DNA of 64,000 bases. Origin: Chryseobacterium koreense CCUG 49689. GTDB lineage: Bacteria; Bacteroidota; Bacteroidia; Flavobacteriales; Weeksellaceae. Below, piece by piece: positions 41,179 to 50,840 of this stretch; within the stretch, counting starts at the first letter, position 1; each line of letters starts with the position of its first letter. The stretch lies in contig NZ_LFNG01000004.1 of NCBI RefSeq assembly GCF_001045435.1, forward strand, positions 124,001-188,000, written 5' to 3'. The notes below the pieces were generated by a model, which did no database searches, had not been told where the DNA came from, and saw only the letters and a program-made list of their open reading frames with translations. Made by a program: the position numbers and the translations under genes.

Positions 41179-42720
41179 ATGGCAAAGCAGGAAGATGTTT
41201 TCAAAAAGGTGATTTCACATGCGAAAGAGTACGGTTTTATTTTCCCGAGTTCGGAAATTTATGACGGACTTTCGGCGGTGTACGATTATGGTCAAAATGG
41301 AGCAGAACTGAAAAATAACATCAAGCAATATTGGTGGAAAGCGATGGTTCAGCTGAACGATAATATCGTGGGAATTGATTCGGCGATTTTTATGCACCCC
41401 ACCATTTGGAAAGCTTCAGGCCATGTGGATGCATTTAATGATCCTTTGATTGACAACAAGGATTCCAAAAAACGTTTCAGAGCAGATGTTTTGCTGGAAG
41501 ATTACTGTGCGAAACTGGAAGACAAAGCACAGAAGGAAATTGAAAAAGCAGAAAAAAGATTCGGTGACGCGTTCGATAAGGCACAGTTTGAATCGACCAA
41601 TCCTAGAGTTTTGGAATACCGTGAAAAACAGTCTGTGATTTTGAAGAGATTGGCCCGCTCGCTAGAAAATAATGATTTGGCTGATGTAAAGGCGCTCATC
41701 GAGGAATTGGAAATCGCTGATCCGGATACGGGTTCCAAAAACTGGACCGATGTGCGACAGTTTAATTTGATGTTCGGCACAAAACTCGGCGCTGCATCAG
41801 AAAATGCAACCGACCTTTATTTAAGACCGGAAACCGCTCAGGGAATTTTCGTGAACTTTTTGAATGTGCAGAAAACTTCGCGCCACAAACTTCCTTTCGG
41901 GATTGCACAAATCGGAAAGGCATTCAGAAACGAAATCGTGGCGAGACAGTTTATTTTCAGGATGCGGGAATTTGAACAGATGGAAATGCAGTTCTTCGTT
42001 CCACCGGGAACAGAGCTTGGCTATTATGAAGAATGGAAGCAGAAGCGTCTGAATTGGCATTTGGCTTTAGGTTTAGGAAGGGAAAACTACAAATTCCACG
42101 ACCACGAAAAATTGGCACATTACGCAAATGCCGCAGCAGATATTGAGTTCAAGTTTCCATTCGGGTTTAAAGAACTGGAGGGAATCCATTCCAGAACTGA
42201 TTTCGATTTATCTGCACACGAAAAGTTTTCCGGCAGAAAATTGCAGTATTTTGATAATGAAAGAAATGAAAATTATACCCCTTTCGTGGTGGAAACTTCG
42301 GTTGGTTTAGACAGATTGTTCCTTGCAATTTTCTCCACCTGTCTGAAAGATGAGGTTTTGGAAGACGGTTCCGAAAGAACAGTTCTCACACTTCCACCTG
42401 CGTTGGCTCCTGTGAAAGCGGCGATTCTACCTTTGATGAAAAAAGACGGACTCGGCGAATATGGTGAGAAAATCTTCAATGATCTGAAATATGATTTCAA
42501 CGTGATTTACGAGGACAAAGACAGTATCGGAAAACGCTACAGAAGACAGGATGCAATTGGAACGCCTTTCTGCATCACAGTTGACCATGATTCTTTGACT
42601 GATCACACTGTGACTTTAAGAGACCGCGACACCATGAAACAAGAAAGAGTTCCGGTTTCAGATTTGCGAAGAATTATTGATGAAAAGACGAATTTCAGAA
42701 ATTTGCTGTCGAAAATTTAA
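41179..42720 (+). CDS. glyS: glycyl-tRNA synthetase, class II alpha2 type
   Basis: 513 aa, single-chain glycyl-tRNA synthetase (eukaryote/archaeal-like alpha2 type, as usual in Bacteroidetes). Class II motifs: KEYGFIFPSSEIYDGLSAVYDYG and GSKNWTDVRQFNLMF near the front, motif 2 FRNEIVARQFIFRMREFEQME (about 250-270) and motif 3 VETSVGLDRLFLAIF. The C-terminal anticodon-binding domain includes KRYRRQDAIGTPFCITVD. The ATG at 41179 follows the promoter box; the upstream frame is rejected because it runs through a terminator. Confidence 0.95.
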   Translation: MAKQEDVFKKVISHAKEYGFIFPSSEIYDGLSAVYDYGQNGAELKNNIKQYWWKAMVQLNDNIVGIDSAIFMHPTIWKASGHVDAFNDPLIDNKDSKKRFRADVLLEDYCAKLEDKAQKEIEKAEKRFGDAFDKAQFESTNPRVLEYREKQSVILKRLARSLENNDLADVKALIEELEIADPDTGSKNWTDVRQFNLMFGTKLGAASENATDLYLRPETAQGIFVNFLNVQKTSRHKLPFGIAQIGKAFRNEIVARQFIFRMREFEQMEMQFFVPPGTELGYYEEWKQKRLNWHLALGLGRENYKFHDHEKLAHYANAAADIEFKFPFGFKELEGIHSRTDFDLSAHEKFSGRKLQYFDNERNENYTPFVVETSVGLDRLFLAIFSTCLKDEVLEDGSERTVLTLPPALAPVKAAILPLMKKDGLGEYGEKIFNDLKYDFNVIYEDKDSIGKRYRRQDAIGTPFCITVDHDSLTDHTVTLRDRDTMKQERVPVSDLRRIIDEKTNFRNLLSKI

Positions 42721-42746
42721 GTAGTAAATTCTTTGCGTGATAAACA

Positions 42747-42778
42747 AAATGCGGAACCTTGAAAAAGATTCCGCATTT
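42747..42778. terminator. bidirectional terminator between glyS and the metal locus
   Basis: Stem AAATGCGGAA / TTCCGCATTT with a 12-nt loop, T-rich on both sides. It can end glyS on the plus strand and the HMA-receptor operon on the minus strand. Confidence 0.85.
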
Positions 42779-42799
42779 CTGTTATCCATTAATTAAAGA

Positions 42800-43297
42800 T
42801 CAAATCAAAGGCGCTCCAACCTGGAGATCGCATCGGTGGTGCGGTTCACCATGTGGCGGATTCAGCGCCGGTTTTGGCCCCAGATTCTGTGCTGAAGGTG
42901 CTGCAACCGGTTGCGGAGTCGAAGGAATCGGATTCGTGTTGAAGTTGTTGCTTGCAGCACTTTGCGTCGGCATCATTTGCGGTGCAGGAGTTGCGGCAGG
43001 TTGACTGTCGATTGGTGCGCCAACAGGAATTTCGCAACGGTGGAAAGGTTCTCCATGTGGCGGATTAAGCTGTGGTTTTTTCCCGGAATTATTTACTGCT
43101 ACAGCATTTTCAGGTGTGGAAACATTTGCAGCTTCTTGCGACTCCACGGTCTGCGTTTGCGCATTGTTCGCGGCAGCAGAATCGGAAGTTGCAGATTCCA
43201 CCTTTGCATTCTCTTTCAAATCGGTTTCGGTCTTATTTTTGTCACACGACCAAAAAATCGAGGCGGCAACAATCATTAACAAGGGTACTCTTTTCAT
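42800..43297 (-). CDS. lipoprotein with two NPPHGEPxHRC motifs, possible metal binder
   Basis: 165 aa lipoprotein (signal ends IFWSC, Cys18). A long low-complexity Ala/Asn/Gln/Pro spacer separates two near-identical motifs, NPPHGEPFHRCEIPVGAPI (78-96) and NPPHGEPHHRCDLQVGAPL (146-164). Each contributes two or three His and one Cys. The motif seems familiar from unnamed Bacteroidetes proteins, but I know no function. It is the last gene of an operon with a TonB receptor carrying HMA domains and a Cys-rich exported protein, so copper or another soft metal is a reasonable inference. Confidence 0.75.
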   Translation of the reverse strand: MKRVPLLMIVAASIFWSCDKNKTETDLKENAKVESATSDSAAANNAQTQTVESQEAANVSTPENAVAVNNSGKKPQLNPPHGEPFHRCEIPVGAPIDSQPAATPAPQMMPTQSAASNNFNTNPIPSTPQPVAAPSAQNLGPKPALNPPHGEPHHRCDLQVGAPLI

Positions 43298-43302
43298 ATT
43301 TC

Positions 43303-45969
43303 TTAAAATTTCAAATCAATTCCAACATAAACATTTGTGGGCATAATCGGCGCATAAACCATTCCGCCGTCAAAATAGTTTCCGAATGGATTTTTTGCAT
43401 CCAAAATGGGATTATTCTGGGTATAACCGGTCAGGTTTTCTCCTCCCAAATATACACGAATATTTTTATTGAAATCTTTCGCGATTTGTGCATTCAAAGT
43501 AGCGTAAGAATTGGAATATTCCGGAAGCCTGAATTCGGCAGGATTACTTTTGGTGTCAGGAATTCTTTGTTTCCCAACCAGGTTTAAAGTAGTGTCAAAA
43601 CTCCAAAATCCGCCCTGATCATTTTTATTGGTGGAATATGAAAAATTCGCAAATCCACGATTTTTTGCCATAAATGGCACCTCTCTTTTGCCGGAAAGAT
43701 ATTCTGCCTGTACATCATAATACTTATAAGCCAATCGGACGTCGAAATTTTTTGCCGGGGAAAAATCCCATTGGGTCTGCAGAGCGTTTGCGGTAGATTT
43801 TCCATCCAAATTATAAAACAGTATTTTGTGAGGCGATGCGTCCAAATCCGTCAAAACCTGATTTTGGAAATCTGTTCTGAAAAAATCTGCTACAATCATT
43901 GATTTTCTGTTGAATAATTGGAATTCCTGTTGAAGACTGATGCCGTAATTCCATGCGATTTCAGGTTTTAGGTCATAAATTTTTCCACCATTTCCTAAAA
44001 TTTCAATCTGCCTGTTCGAAGCGAAATACTGTTGGTTTTCCGCGAAAACATTCGCAGTTCTGAATCCCCTTCCTGCAGAAAGTCTCAGAATGGTTTTTGG
44101 CGAAAGGTCATATTTGAAGTTGATTTTCGGGGTAAACTGTGTTCCCGCCAAATTGTGGAAATCGGTTCTCGCACCTGCTACCAAAGTGTATTTTTCTCCG
44201 GTCAAAGTATATTCAAAGAAAAGTCCCGGTACGGTTTCGGTGCGTTTATAATTTTGAGTCAGGTAGTTTTCATTGAAGTCATCATATAGAAAACTCGCCC
44301 CGGTTTTGTATTTATGATTGGTATTCCCGAAAATTCCCTCGAAAATCAAATTGGAATAATAGGTGTTTTGCTGCCCGTCATAATTCCTGAAACCGAAAAA
44401 ACTATTCTGTTCATGATGGGTGAACTGGTTCATCCAACCGAGGCTTTGGTAGGGTTTTCCTTTAAAGACATAACCTGTTTTATTCCAAAGCTGAATTCTT
44501 GAAATATCGATTCCGACTCCATAAAGGCTTTGTGCAGATTGTGGCAATTTCTTGTCAAATCCCTTTTGTCCGGCAATTCTTTCGTCTTTCAGGAAATTAA
44601 TCCCAAAATGGGATCCGAATCCGCTTTGATTCAAGTCGTCAAAATTTAACAAGTAAGCCGCATTCAGTTGATTTCCTTTGGGTTGGTCCAGAAATCCGTC
44701 GTCATTGTAGTCGGCTTCTCCGAAAGTTCCGTTTCCGTGAAGAAGAACACTTTGGTTCCATTTTTCAGAAAGTTTTTGGGTAGAAGTGATGTTGGCTTCA
44801 GTCCTCAAATTTGCATCTGCAAAAAGGTTGATCGAAGTTTCATTTTCATTTTTGAATTTCAGAAGTTCAGTGTTGATTTGTCCGGTAACGCTTTCGTAAC
44901 CGTTGGTCACGGTGCTTCCGCCTTTGGTCAGCTGAATTCCGGAAATCCATCTTCCCGGAATGAGATTTAGTCCGTATGCGGAAGCCAGTCCACGAATTTC
45001 AGGCAAAAGTTCCTTGGTCAATGCGGTGTATTTTTGGTCTAAACCGAGCATTTTAAGCTGTTTGGTTCCGGTCACGGCATTGCTAAAGGAAACATCAACT
45101 GTGGCATTGGTTTCAAAACTTTCGGAAAGGTTGCAGCAAGCCGCTTTCAAAAGCTCTTTTGAACCGATGTTGTAGGTCAAGCCGGCCTCTTTTTTGCTTA
45201 AAGCGGTTGCTTGTTGGATTTTTAGCAAACGAACCTCTTCCAGGGTTTTCCCGAGATGGTCAGCTTTTGAAGGCGAGTTTTGTTTCGGAGCCAAATCCTC
45301 ATCGCTGTGCGCCAATTCACCTTTTACACCGAGTGGAAGACTTCGGTCGTATAAACAGCAGCTCGGAAGATTTTTATAAACTTCATCAGAAGCTTTATAC
45401 TTTTCGTTATCGTGCCCCACTTCGGCAATTTTCTTCAGAATTTTGTCGGCAGAAGTTTTTGCGGGATTGAAATCAAGGGTCACTTTCTGGGTTTCTACAT
45501 CCCAGTTTGCAGAATTAGCTCCGGCATCTTTTGCGGCTTTCTCGATTCTTGCCTTGCATGAACTGCAATTTCCATGAACGAAAAACTCATTGTCTTTCTT
45601 TTGGGGTTGCTCCGTGGTATTGGCTTTCAGGAAAGAGGGTGTTCTATCATAATGACAACATGCGGGAAGGTTTTCATAAACCGCATCGGAAGCAGAGAAT
45701 CGCTCATTGTCATGACCGGCTTCGGCGATTTTTTTTAGGATTTCATCTGCAGAAAATTTGTCGGCGTCAAATTCCACATCGAGTTTTTGGGTTTCCGCGT
45801 TCCAATTTGCGGAGGTTGCACCATTCTTTTTGGCGGTGGTTTCAATTCGGTCTTTGCACATTCCACATTCACCTTTGACCAAAAAAGTAGATTTGGTAAT
45901 GGTTTGTGCGGAGATAAATGTTGAACATAAGATGGAGAAAGTAAGAAATACTTTCAGTAAAGATTTCAT
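43303..45969 (-). CDS. TonB-dependent receptor with two N-terminal HMA metal-binding domains
   Basis: 888 aa: signal peptide (1-21, ending FISAQ); HMA domain 1 (about 27-92, GECGMC, Cys35/38); a linker with LPACCHYDR; HMA domain 2 (about 128-192, GNCSSC, Cys135/138); a second linker LPSCCLYDR; then plug and barrel. The linker repeats show that the HMA plus CC-YDR unit was duplicated. A further CC pair (KAACCNLSESFETN) opens the receptor part. HMA domains normally pass Cu(I) or Zn(II) between soluble chaperones and P-type ATPases; here they would sit in the periplasm on an outer-membrane receptor. Same operon as the Cys-rich and HRC-motif proteins. Confidence 0.88.
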   Translation of the reverse strand: MKSLLKVFLTFSILCSTFISAQTITKSTFLVKGECGMCKDRIETTAKKNGATSANWNAETQKLDVEFDADKFSADEILKKIAEAGHDNERFSASDAVYENLPACCHYDRTPSFLKANTTEQPQKKDNEFFVHGNCSSCKARIEKAAKDAGANSANWDVETQKVTLDFNPAKTSADKILKKIAEVGHDNEKYKASDEVYKNLPSCCLYDRSLPLGVKGELAHSDEDLAPKQNSPSKADHLGKTLEEVRLLKIQQATALSKKEAGLTYNIGSKELLKAACCNLSESFETNATVDVSFSNAVTGTKQLKMLGLDQKYTALTKELLPEIRGLASAYGLNLIPGRWISGIQLTKGGSTVTNGYESVTGQINTELLKFKNENETSINLFADANLRTEANITSTQKLSEKWNQSVLLHGNGTFGEADYNDDGFLDQPKGNQLNAAYLLNFDDLNQSGFGSHFGINFLKDERIAGQKGFDKKLPQSAQSLYGVGIDISRIQLWNKTGYVFKGKPYQSLGWMNQFTHHEQNSFFGFRNYDGQQNTYYSNLIFEGIFGNTNHKYKTGASFLYDDFNENYLTQNYKRTETVPGLFFEYTLTGEKYTLVAGARTDFHNLAGTQFTPKINFKYDLSPKTILRLSAGRGFRTANVFAENQQYFASNRQIEILGNGGKIYDLKPEIAWNYGISLQQEFQLFNRKSMIVADFFRTDFQNQVLTDLDASPHKILFYNLDGKSTANALQTQWDFSPAKNFDVRLAYKYYDVQAEYLSGKREVPFMAKNRGFANFSYSTNKNDQGGFWSFDTTLNLVGKQRIPDTKSNPAEFRLPEYSNSYATLNAQIAKDFNKNIRVYLGGENLTGYTQNNPILDAKNPFGNYFDGGMVYAPIMPTNVYVGIDLKF

Positions 45970-46038
45970 ATTTTGAAAATAATTTAATTTAAAAAACTTG
46001 TTGCCAAAAGAACGGACTTCTGGCTGTAATTCAATAAA

Positions 46039-46413
46039 TTAAGCTATTTTCGGCGGTTGCCAAATGTTTTTGAAATTGTTGGAAATAAAGCAGATGCTGT
46101 AGTTGAAATTCAATTTGGTCTCCACCAGATGAATGGACTCAGATGCCAGGGTTTCCGGCGAAACGAAATTAAATAATGAAAAAAGGGAGCATGAATGGCA
46201 ATTTGCACAATCATTTCCACAATGATTCTTATCTGAATGACTTTTTGAATTGCTGTCGTGGCAAGGTTGTTTTTTTTCAGTCTTGCAGCAATTGTCTTCC
46301 TGCTTTTTTTGTTCGCAACATTGCGCTGTCTGCTGAGCAAAAAGCATTTGCTTAGGAAGGATAAATGCCCCCAAACTCAAAACGATCAGCAATAATTTCA
46401 ATGTCTTGAACAT
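46039..46413 (-). CDS. Cys/His-rich exported protein of the metal locus
   Basis: 124 aa with a signal peptide (about 1-26, ending MLFAQ). Residues 30-80 hold nine Cys and several His: QCCEQ, NCCK, PCHD, then HCGNDCANCHSC. The C-terminus ends NNFKNIWQPPKIA. The layout resembles the small HYC_CC_PP-type proteins found beside TonB receptors in Bacteroidetes (from memory). It probably binds copper or zinc in the periplasm and hands it over or protects against it. It is the first gene of the operon; a TAAATTTG box (46421-46428) ends 7 nt before the ATG. Confidence 0.75.
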   Translation of the reverse strand: MFKTLKLLLIVLSLGAFILPKQMLFAQQTAQCCEQKKQEDNCCKTEKKQPCHDSNSKSHSDKNHCGNDCANCHSCSLFSLFNFVSPETLASESIHLVETKLNFNYSICFISNNFKNIWQPPKIA

Positions 46414-46420
46414 GATTGCG

Positions 46421-46428
46421 CAAATTTA
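46421..46428 (-). promoter_or_regulatory. -7 promoter box TAAATTTG of the metal operon
   Basis: Minus-strand TAAATTTG followed by 7 nt and the ATG of the Cys-rich protein. No inverted repeat typical of a metalloregulator is obvious in the 144-bp divergent gap, which also holds TAGATTTG (46520-46527) for the plus-strand YkuD_2 gene. Confidence 0.5.
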
Positions 46429-46557
46429 ATGAAATTAATTTTAAGAAAAGGAATACGTTAATCTTTCATAAAAAACCGTTAAAAATTTTTAAGGCAATAC
46501 TCTGATAACTAAATCTTTGTAGATTTGCGCCGGTCAATTTATTTAACATAATATCGA

Positions 46558-47355
46558 ATGAAGAAAATCCTTTTGTCACTTATCCTTGTCTTATTTATTG
46601 CGACATCTTTTTATAAAAATGAAATTCATCCCAAATCCGTTTCCGAAAACCAACCCAAAGTTTCTACCGATTCCTTAAATCATAAATCAGTCGAAAATCC
46701 TAAAGCAAACACGATCTCAGCCGCAGCTGAGATCTATGAATCCATCGACTTTAAATCATCGAATATTCTCCGTGCTGAAGTTTTTGAGAAGGCGTATCGA
46801 GGATTCAACAATCTGAAAAAAGCGGGGAAACTGGATGCCGATTCCCATCTTTTGAGCATCGGTGATTTTTCTCTTTCTTCTACCCAAAAGCGACTTTGGA
46901 TTATTGACTTAAACGAACGGAAAGTTTTGTTTAATTCCCTGGTTGCGCACGGAAAAAATACCGGCGAGGAATTTGCGAAAAATTTCTCAAACCGCGAAAG
47001 TTCCTACCAAAGCAGCCTCGGTTTTTATGTCACTGAATCAACTTACAATGGCAATAACGGGTTTTCCCTAAAGCTTTTGGGAATGGATCGCGGATTCAAT
47101 GACAATGCTACGCAACGCGCGATCGTGATGCACGGAGCGGATTATGTGAGTGAAGATTTCATCAGGTCGCAAAACAGAATCGGCAGAAGCTGGGGTTGTC
47201 CCGCCGTTCCGCGTGCTTTGGCGGAGCCGATTATCAACACGATCAAAGGAAAAAATTGCCTCTTTATTTATTATCCGGATCAAGATTTCCTTTCAAAATC
47301 AGTTTGGCTGAAAGATGATCTGGAAAGTGAAGACGGGCTTCCAAATTTTAATTAA
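46558..47355 (+). CDS. YkuD_2-type murein L,D-transpeptidase catalytic domain protein
   Basis: 265 aa with an N-terminal export signal or anchor (about 4-18). A Lys/Asn/Ser-rich stalk (20-60) precedes the catalytic domain. The active-site pattern is complete: H192 in AIVMHGADYV and C214 in GRSWGCPAVP (S/T-x-G-C-P). L,D-transpeptidases cross-link peptidoglycan or anchor proteins; PF13645 members are common in Bacteroidetes but little studied. Transcribed from TAGATTTG (46520-46527), 30 nt upstream. Confidence 0.88.
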   Translation: MKKILLSLILVLFIATSFYKNEIHPKSVSENQPKVSTDSLNHKSVENPKANTISAAAEIYESIDFKSSNILRAEVFEKAYRGFNNLKKAGKLDADSHLLSIGDFSLSSTQKRLWIIDLNERKVLFNSLVAHGKNTGEEFAKNFSNRESSYQSSLGFYVTESTYNGNNGFSLKLLGMDRGFNDNATQRAIVMHGADYVSEDFIRSQNRIGRSWGCPAVPRALAEPIINTIKGKNCLFIYYPDQDFLSKSVWLKDDLESEDGLPNFN

Positions 47356-47480
47356 AGCGAAAGGGAACCGTTTTCCTGAAGTTTCACTAAATTTGTCGTT
47401 TGATTCACGATTTCGGAGTACTCCCGAAATCGCTTTTGTCGTTTTAAATTAATTGCGGCATTCAACAACGTTTTCAATCC

Positions 47481-50400
47481 ATGGGTTTAAAAAAAATTAA
47501 CGAAACCTTTCTTCCGAATCTTTTGCAAAATGAATTCGGGAAGGAAATCTTCAATCAAATCGAGCAGCATCGGCACCTCTCCATCAAAGGATTTGCAGGA
47601 TCTTTTCCGTCAGTCTTTGCTGCGGAACTGTTTCTGGTTCAAAAGAAATCTATTCTTTTTTTGACCGATGACAAAGAAGAAGCGCTCTATATTTCTGCAG
47701 AAATGGAAGATTTGCTGGGAAAGGAAAACGTGCTGTATTTTCCGCCGACCCATCTGGATCCCTATCAAATGGAAAAAACCCAGAACGCGAATCTGGTTTT
47801 GCGAACAGAAGTTTTAAACAGCATCCACCAGAATAGAAAACCGCAGGTTATGGTGGCTCCGTTTTCGTCTTTGGCTGAAAAAGTGATGAAAAAGGAGGAT
47901 TTCAAGCAAATTTCCCACACCATAAAAGTAGGTGATTCCCTGGATTTCGATTTTACGGAAGAATTACTGAACCACTATAATTTTAACCACACTGATTTTG
48001 TCTCCGAACCAGGGGAATTTTCTGTGAGAGGAGGAATTGTGGACGTTTTTTCTTACTCCAATGAAGAACCTTTCAGAATTACGTTTTTCGGGAATGAGGT
48101 GGAAAGCATCAAGACTTTCGATATTGAAACCCAACTTTCAAAGGATAAAATAAAGGAGTTTCAACTGGTTTCCAATATGAATTTTTCAGTCACGGGAACT
48201 AAGGTTTCTCTGTTGGAACTGGCTCCCAAGAATTTGATGGTCATTACCAAAAACTCAGCGTCGGGTTTTTCGAAACTAAAGGATTTTTATGAAAAAGCCG
48301 AGGAAAAATTTTCTACTTTAAGTACGGCGATCAAGCATCAAAAACCTGCAGACCTCTTCGTTTCTGAAGAGGATTTCAGGAATGGCATCCAAAAATTCCA
48401 GTGGCTGGATTTTTCTTCAACTTTGCAGACTTCCGGTTTTCCGACCCTGCAGCTCAATCAGACTTCGCAGCCGACCTTCAATAAAAATTTTCAGCTTTTG
48501 ATTGAAGATTTAGAAGAAAAACACCGTGATGGTTTTGATACCTGGATTTCATTTTCCACCGAAAAACAAAAGGAGCGACTAGAGGCAATTTTCCAGGATT
48601 TGGAAAAAAATATTCCCTTTAAATCATTTAAGTCTGAACTGCACTCCGGTTTTGTGGATTTTGACCATAAAATCTCGGTATATACCGATCATCAGATCTT
48701 TGACCGCTATCAAAGGTTTAAGGCCAAAAACACTTTCGCAAAATCAGAACAACTCACGCTGAAGGATTTGATGCAGATGAAAGTCGGCGATTACATCACC
48801 CATATCGACCATGGAATCGGGAAGTTTATGGGCTTGGTGAAAGTGAACAATAACGGAAAAGTGCAGGAATGTTTCAAACTGGTTTATAAAAACAACGATT
48901 TGCTTTATGTTTCCATTCACTCTTTGCACAAAATCTCGAAATACAACGGTCCGGACGGAAGGGAAATCGTACTCTCGAAACTGGGTTCTCCGGCATGGAA
49001 ATCCCTGAAGCAAAAGACAAAAGCGAAAGTCAAGCAAATCGCCTTTGACCTCATAAAACTTTATGCCAAAAGGAAAACCGCGAAAGGGTTTGCATTTGCT
49101 TCCGATTCTTACCTGCAAAACGAACTGGAAGCCAGTTTCGTTTATGAAGACACTCCGGATCAGGAAAAAGCCACTTTAGATGTGAAAAAGGACATGGAAA
49201 ACGACACCGTGATGGATCGTTTGATTTGTGGCGACGTGGGTTTCGGGAAAACCGAGGTGGCGATTCGGGCGGCGTTCAAAGCGGCGACCGATGGAAAACA
49301 GGTGGCCGTTTTGGTTCCGACCACAATTTTGGCTTTCCAGCATTACCGAAGTTTTAAGGAAAGACTGATGGATTTCCCGGTAGAAATTTCATACTTGAAC
49401 CGCTTCCGCACGGCTAAACAAAAATCCGAAACTTTGGAAGGTCTGAAAAACGGCAAAATAGACATCGTGATCGGAACGCACCAATTGGTTGGAAGTTCAG
49501 TGAAATTTAAAGATTTAGGCCTTTTAATCATAGATGAAGAACACAAATTCGGTGTTTCGGTAAAAGATAAACTGAAAACTTTAAAAAGCAATATTGACAC
49601 GCTGACTTTGACGGCAACTCCAATTCCGCGCACGCTGCAATTTTCGCTGATGGCTGCAAGGGATTTATCGGTCATCAAAACGCCGCCGCCAAACCGACAA
49701 CCGGTGGAAACGCAGATCGTAGGATTTAATGAAGAGGTAATCCGCGATGCAATTTCGTACGAAATTCAAAGAGACGGACAGGTTTATTTCATCAACAACA
49801 GGATTGAAAACCTGAAAGATATCGCGGGATTGATCCAGCGACTGGTTCCCGATGCGCGTGTCATAACCGGACACGGACAAATGGACGGGAAACAGCTGGA
49901 GCAGAATGTTTTGGACTTTATGGAAGGGAAATATGACGTTTTGGTTTCCACAACCATTGTGGAAAGTGGTGTGGATGTGCCGAATGCAAACACCATTTTC
50001 ATCAACGATGCGCAGAAATTCGGAATGGCGGATTTGCACCAAATGCGTGGAAGAGTGGGCCGAAGCAACCGGAAAGCGTTTTGTTTTCTCATTACGCCGC
50101 CTTTTGACATGATGACTTCGGATGCCCGAAAAAGGCTGGAAGCGATCGAGCAGTTTTCCGATTTGGGAAGCGGTTTCCAGATTGCGATGAAAGATTTGGA
50201 AATCCGTGGTGCAGGAGATTTGCTTGGCGGAGAGCAGAGCGGATTCATCAACGAAATGGGTTTTGATACCTACCAAAAAATCATGCAGGAAGCGCTGGAC
50301 GAACTTCAAAACGACGCGGAGTTTGACCATCTTTTCGAGAATGAGGACGAAAGGAAGAAATTGTTCAAGTCAGCGAAGGAAGTTAATATCGACACGGATT

Positions 50401-50840
50401 TGGAGCTGATGTTGCCGGATTCTTATGTTTCAAGTATTGAAGAAAGGCTTTCGCTCTATCAAAAACTGGCGGAAATCCAGAGCAAAGAAGAACTGAAAAA
50501 ATTGGAAAGTGAATTGGTTGACCGTTTCGGAACCTTGCCGAAAGAAGCGGTAAACCTTTTGAAATCTGTGGAGCTGAAATGGATTGCGGCAGAAATCGGT
50601 TTTGAGAAAATCGTGGTCAAGAATGGGATTTTCCTCGGATATTTTCCGTCGAATCCGCAGGATAAATTTTACCAGAGTGATAAATTCAAGCATATTATTT
50701 CGTATTTATCGATGAATCCGAAGGAAGCAACTTTAAAGGAAAAGCATTCGGCAGAGGGAAATCAGTTGATGATGAGAAAGGAGCATGTGCGAAATGTGGA
50801 TGAGGTGACCGGTGTTTTGGAAAGGATATTGCATCAATAA
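47481..50840 (+). CDS. mfd: transcription-repair coupling factor Mfd
   Basis: 1119 aa (E. coli 1148). Displaces RNA polymerase stalled at lesions and recruits UvrA. Layout: UvrB-like N-terminal region (1-350), RNA-polymerase-interacting domain around LTLKDLMQMKVGDYITHIDHGIGKF (about 425-450), and the SF2 helicase domains with Walker A GDVGFGKTEVA, DEEH box IIDEEHKFGV, motif III LTATPIPRTL and motif VI HQMRGRVGRS. The C-terminal TRCF domain ends the protein. Full length and intact. Downstream is a large repeat array. Confidence 0.96.
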   Translation: MGLKKINETFLPNLLQNEFGKEIFNQIEQHRHLSIKGFAGSFPSVFAAELFLVQKKSILFLTDDKEEALYISAEMEDLLGKENVLYFPPTHLDPYQMEKTQNANLVLRTEVLNSIHQNRKPQVMVAPFSSLAEKVMKKEDFKQISHTIKVGDSLDFDFTEELLNHYNFNHTDFVSEPGEFSVRGGIVDVFSYSNEEPFRITFFGNEVESIKTFDIETQLSKDKIKEFQLVSNMNFSVTGTKVSLLELAPKNLMVITKNSASGFSKLKDFYEKAEEKFSTLSTAIKHQKPADLFVSEEDFRNGIQKFQWLDFSSTLQTSGFPTLQLNQTSQPTFNKNFQLLIEDLEEKHRDGFDTWISFSTEKQKERLEAIFQDLEKNIPFKSFKSELHSGFVDFDHKISVYTDHQIFDRYQRFKAKNTFAKSEQLTLKDLMQMKVGDYITHIDHGIGKFMGLVKVNNNGKVQECFKLVYKNNDLLYVSIHSLHKISKYNGPDGREIVLSKLGSPAWKSLKQKTKAKVKQIAFDLIKLYAKRKTAKGFAFASDSYLQNELEASFVYEDTPDQEKATLDVKKDMENDTVMDRLICGDVGFGKTEVAIRAAFKAATDGKQVAVLVPTTILAFQHYRSFKERLMDFPVEISYLNRFRTAKQKSETLEGLKNGKIDIVIGTHQLVGSSVKFKDLGLLIIDEEHKFGVSVKDKLKTLKSNIDTLTLTATPIPRTLQFSLMAARDLSVIKTPPPNRQPVETQIVGFNEEVIRDAISYEIQRDGQVYFINNRIENLKDIAGLIQRLVPDARVITGHGQMDGKQLEQNVLDFMEGKYDVLVSTTIVESGVDVPNANTIFINDAQKFGMADLHQMRGRVGRSNRKAFCFLITPPFDMMTSDARKRLEAIEQFSDLGSGFQIAMKDLEIRGAGDLLGGEQSGFINEMGFDTYQKIMQEALDELQNDAEFDHLFENEDERKKLFKSAKEVNIDTDLELMLPDSYVSSIEERLSLYQKLAEIQSKEELKKLESELVDRFGTLPKEAVNLLKSVELKWIAAEIGFEKIVVKNGIFLGYFPSNPQDKFYQSDKFKHIISYLSMNPKEATLKEKHSAEGNQLMMRKEHVRNVDEVTGVLERILHQ

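Noticed and set aside
49665-50330. 221-codon minus-strand frame inside mfd
   Set aside because: It is antisense to the conserved helicase motifs of Mfd; its composition (many His, Arg, Phe) is typical of a shadow frame.
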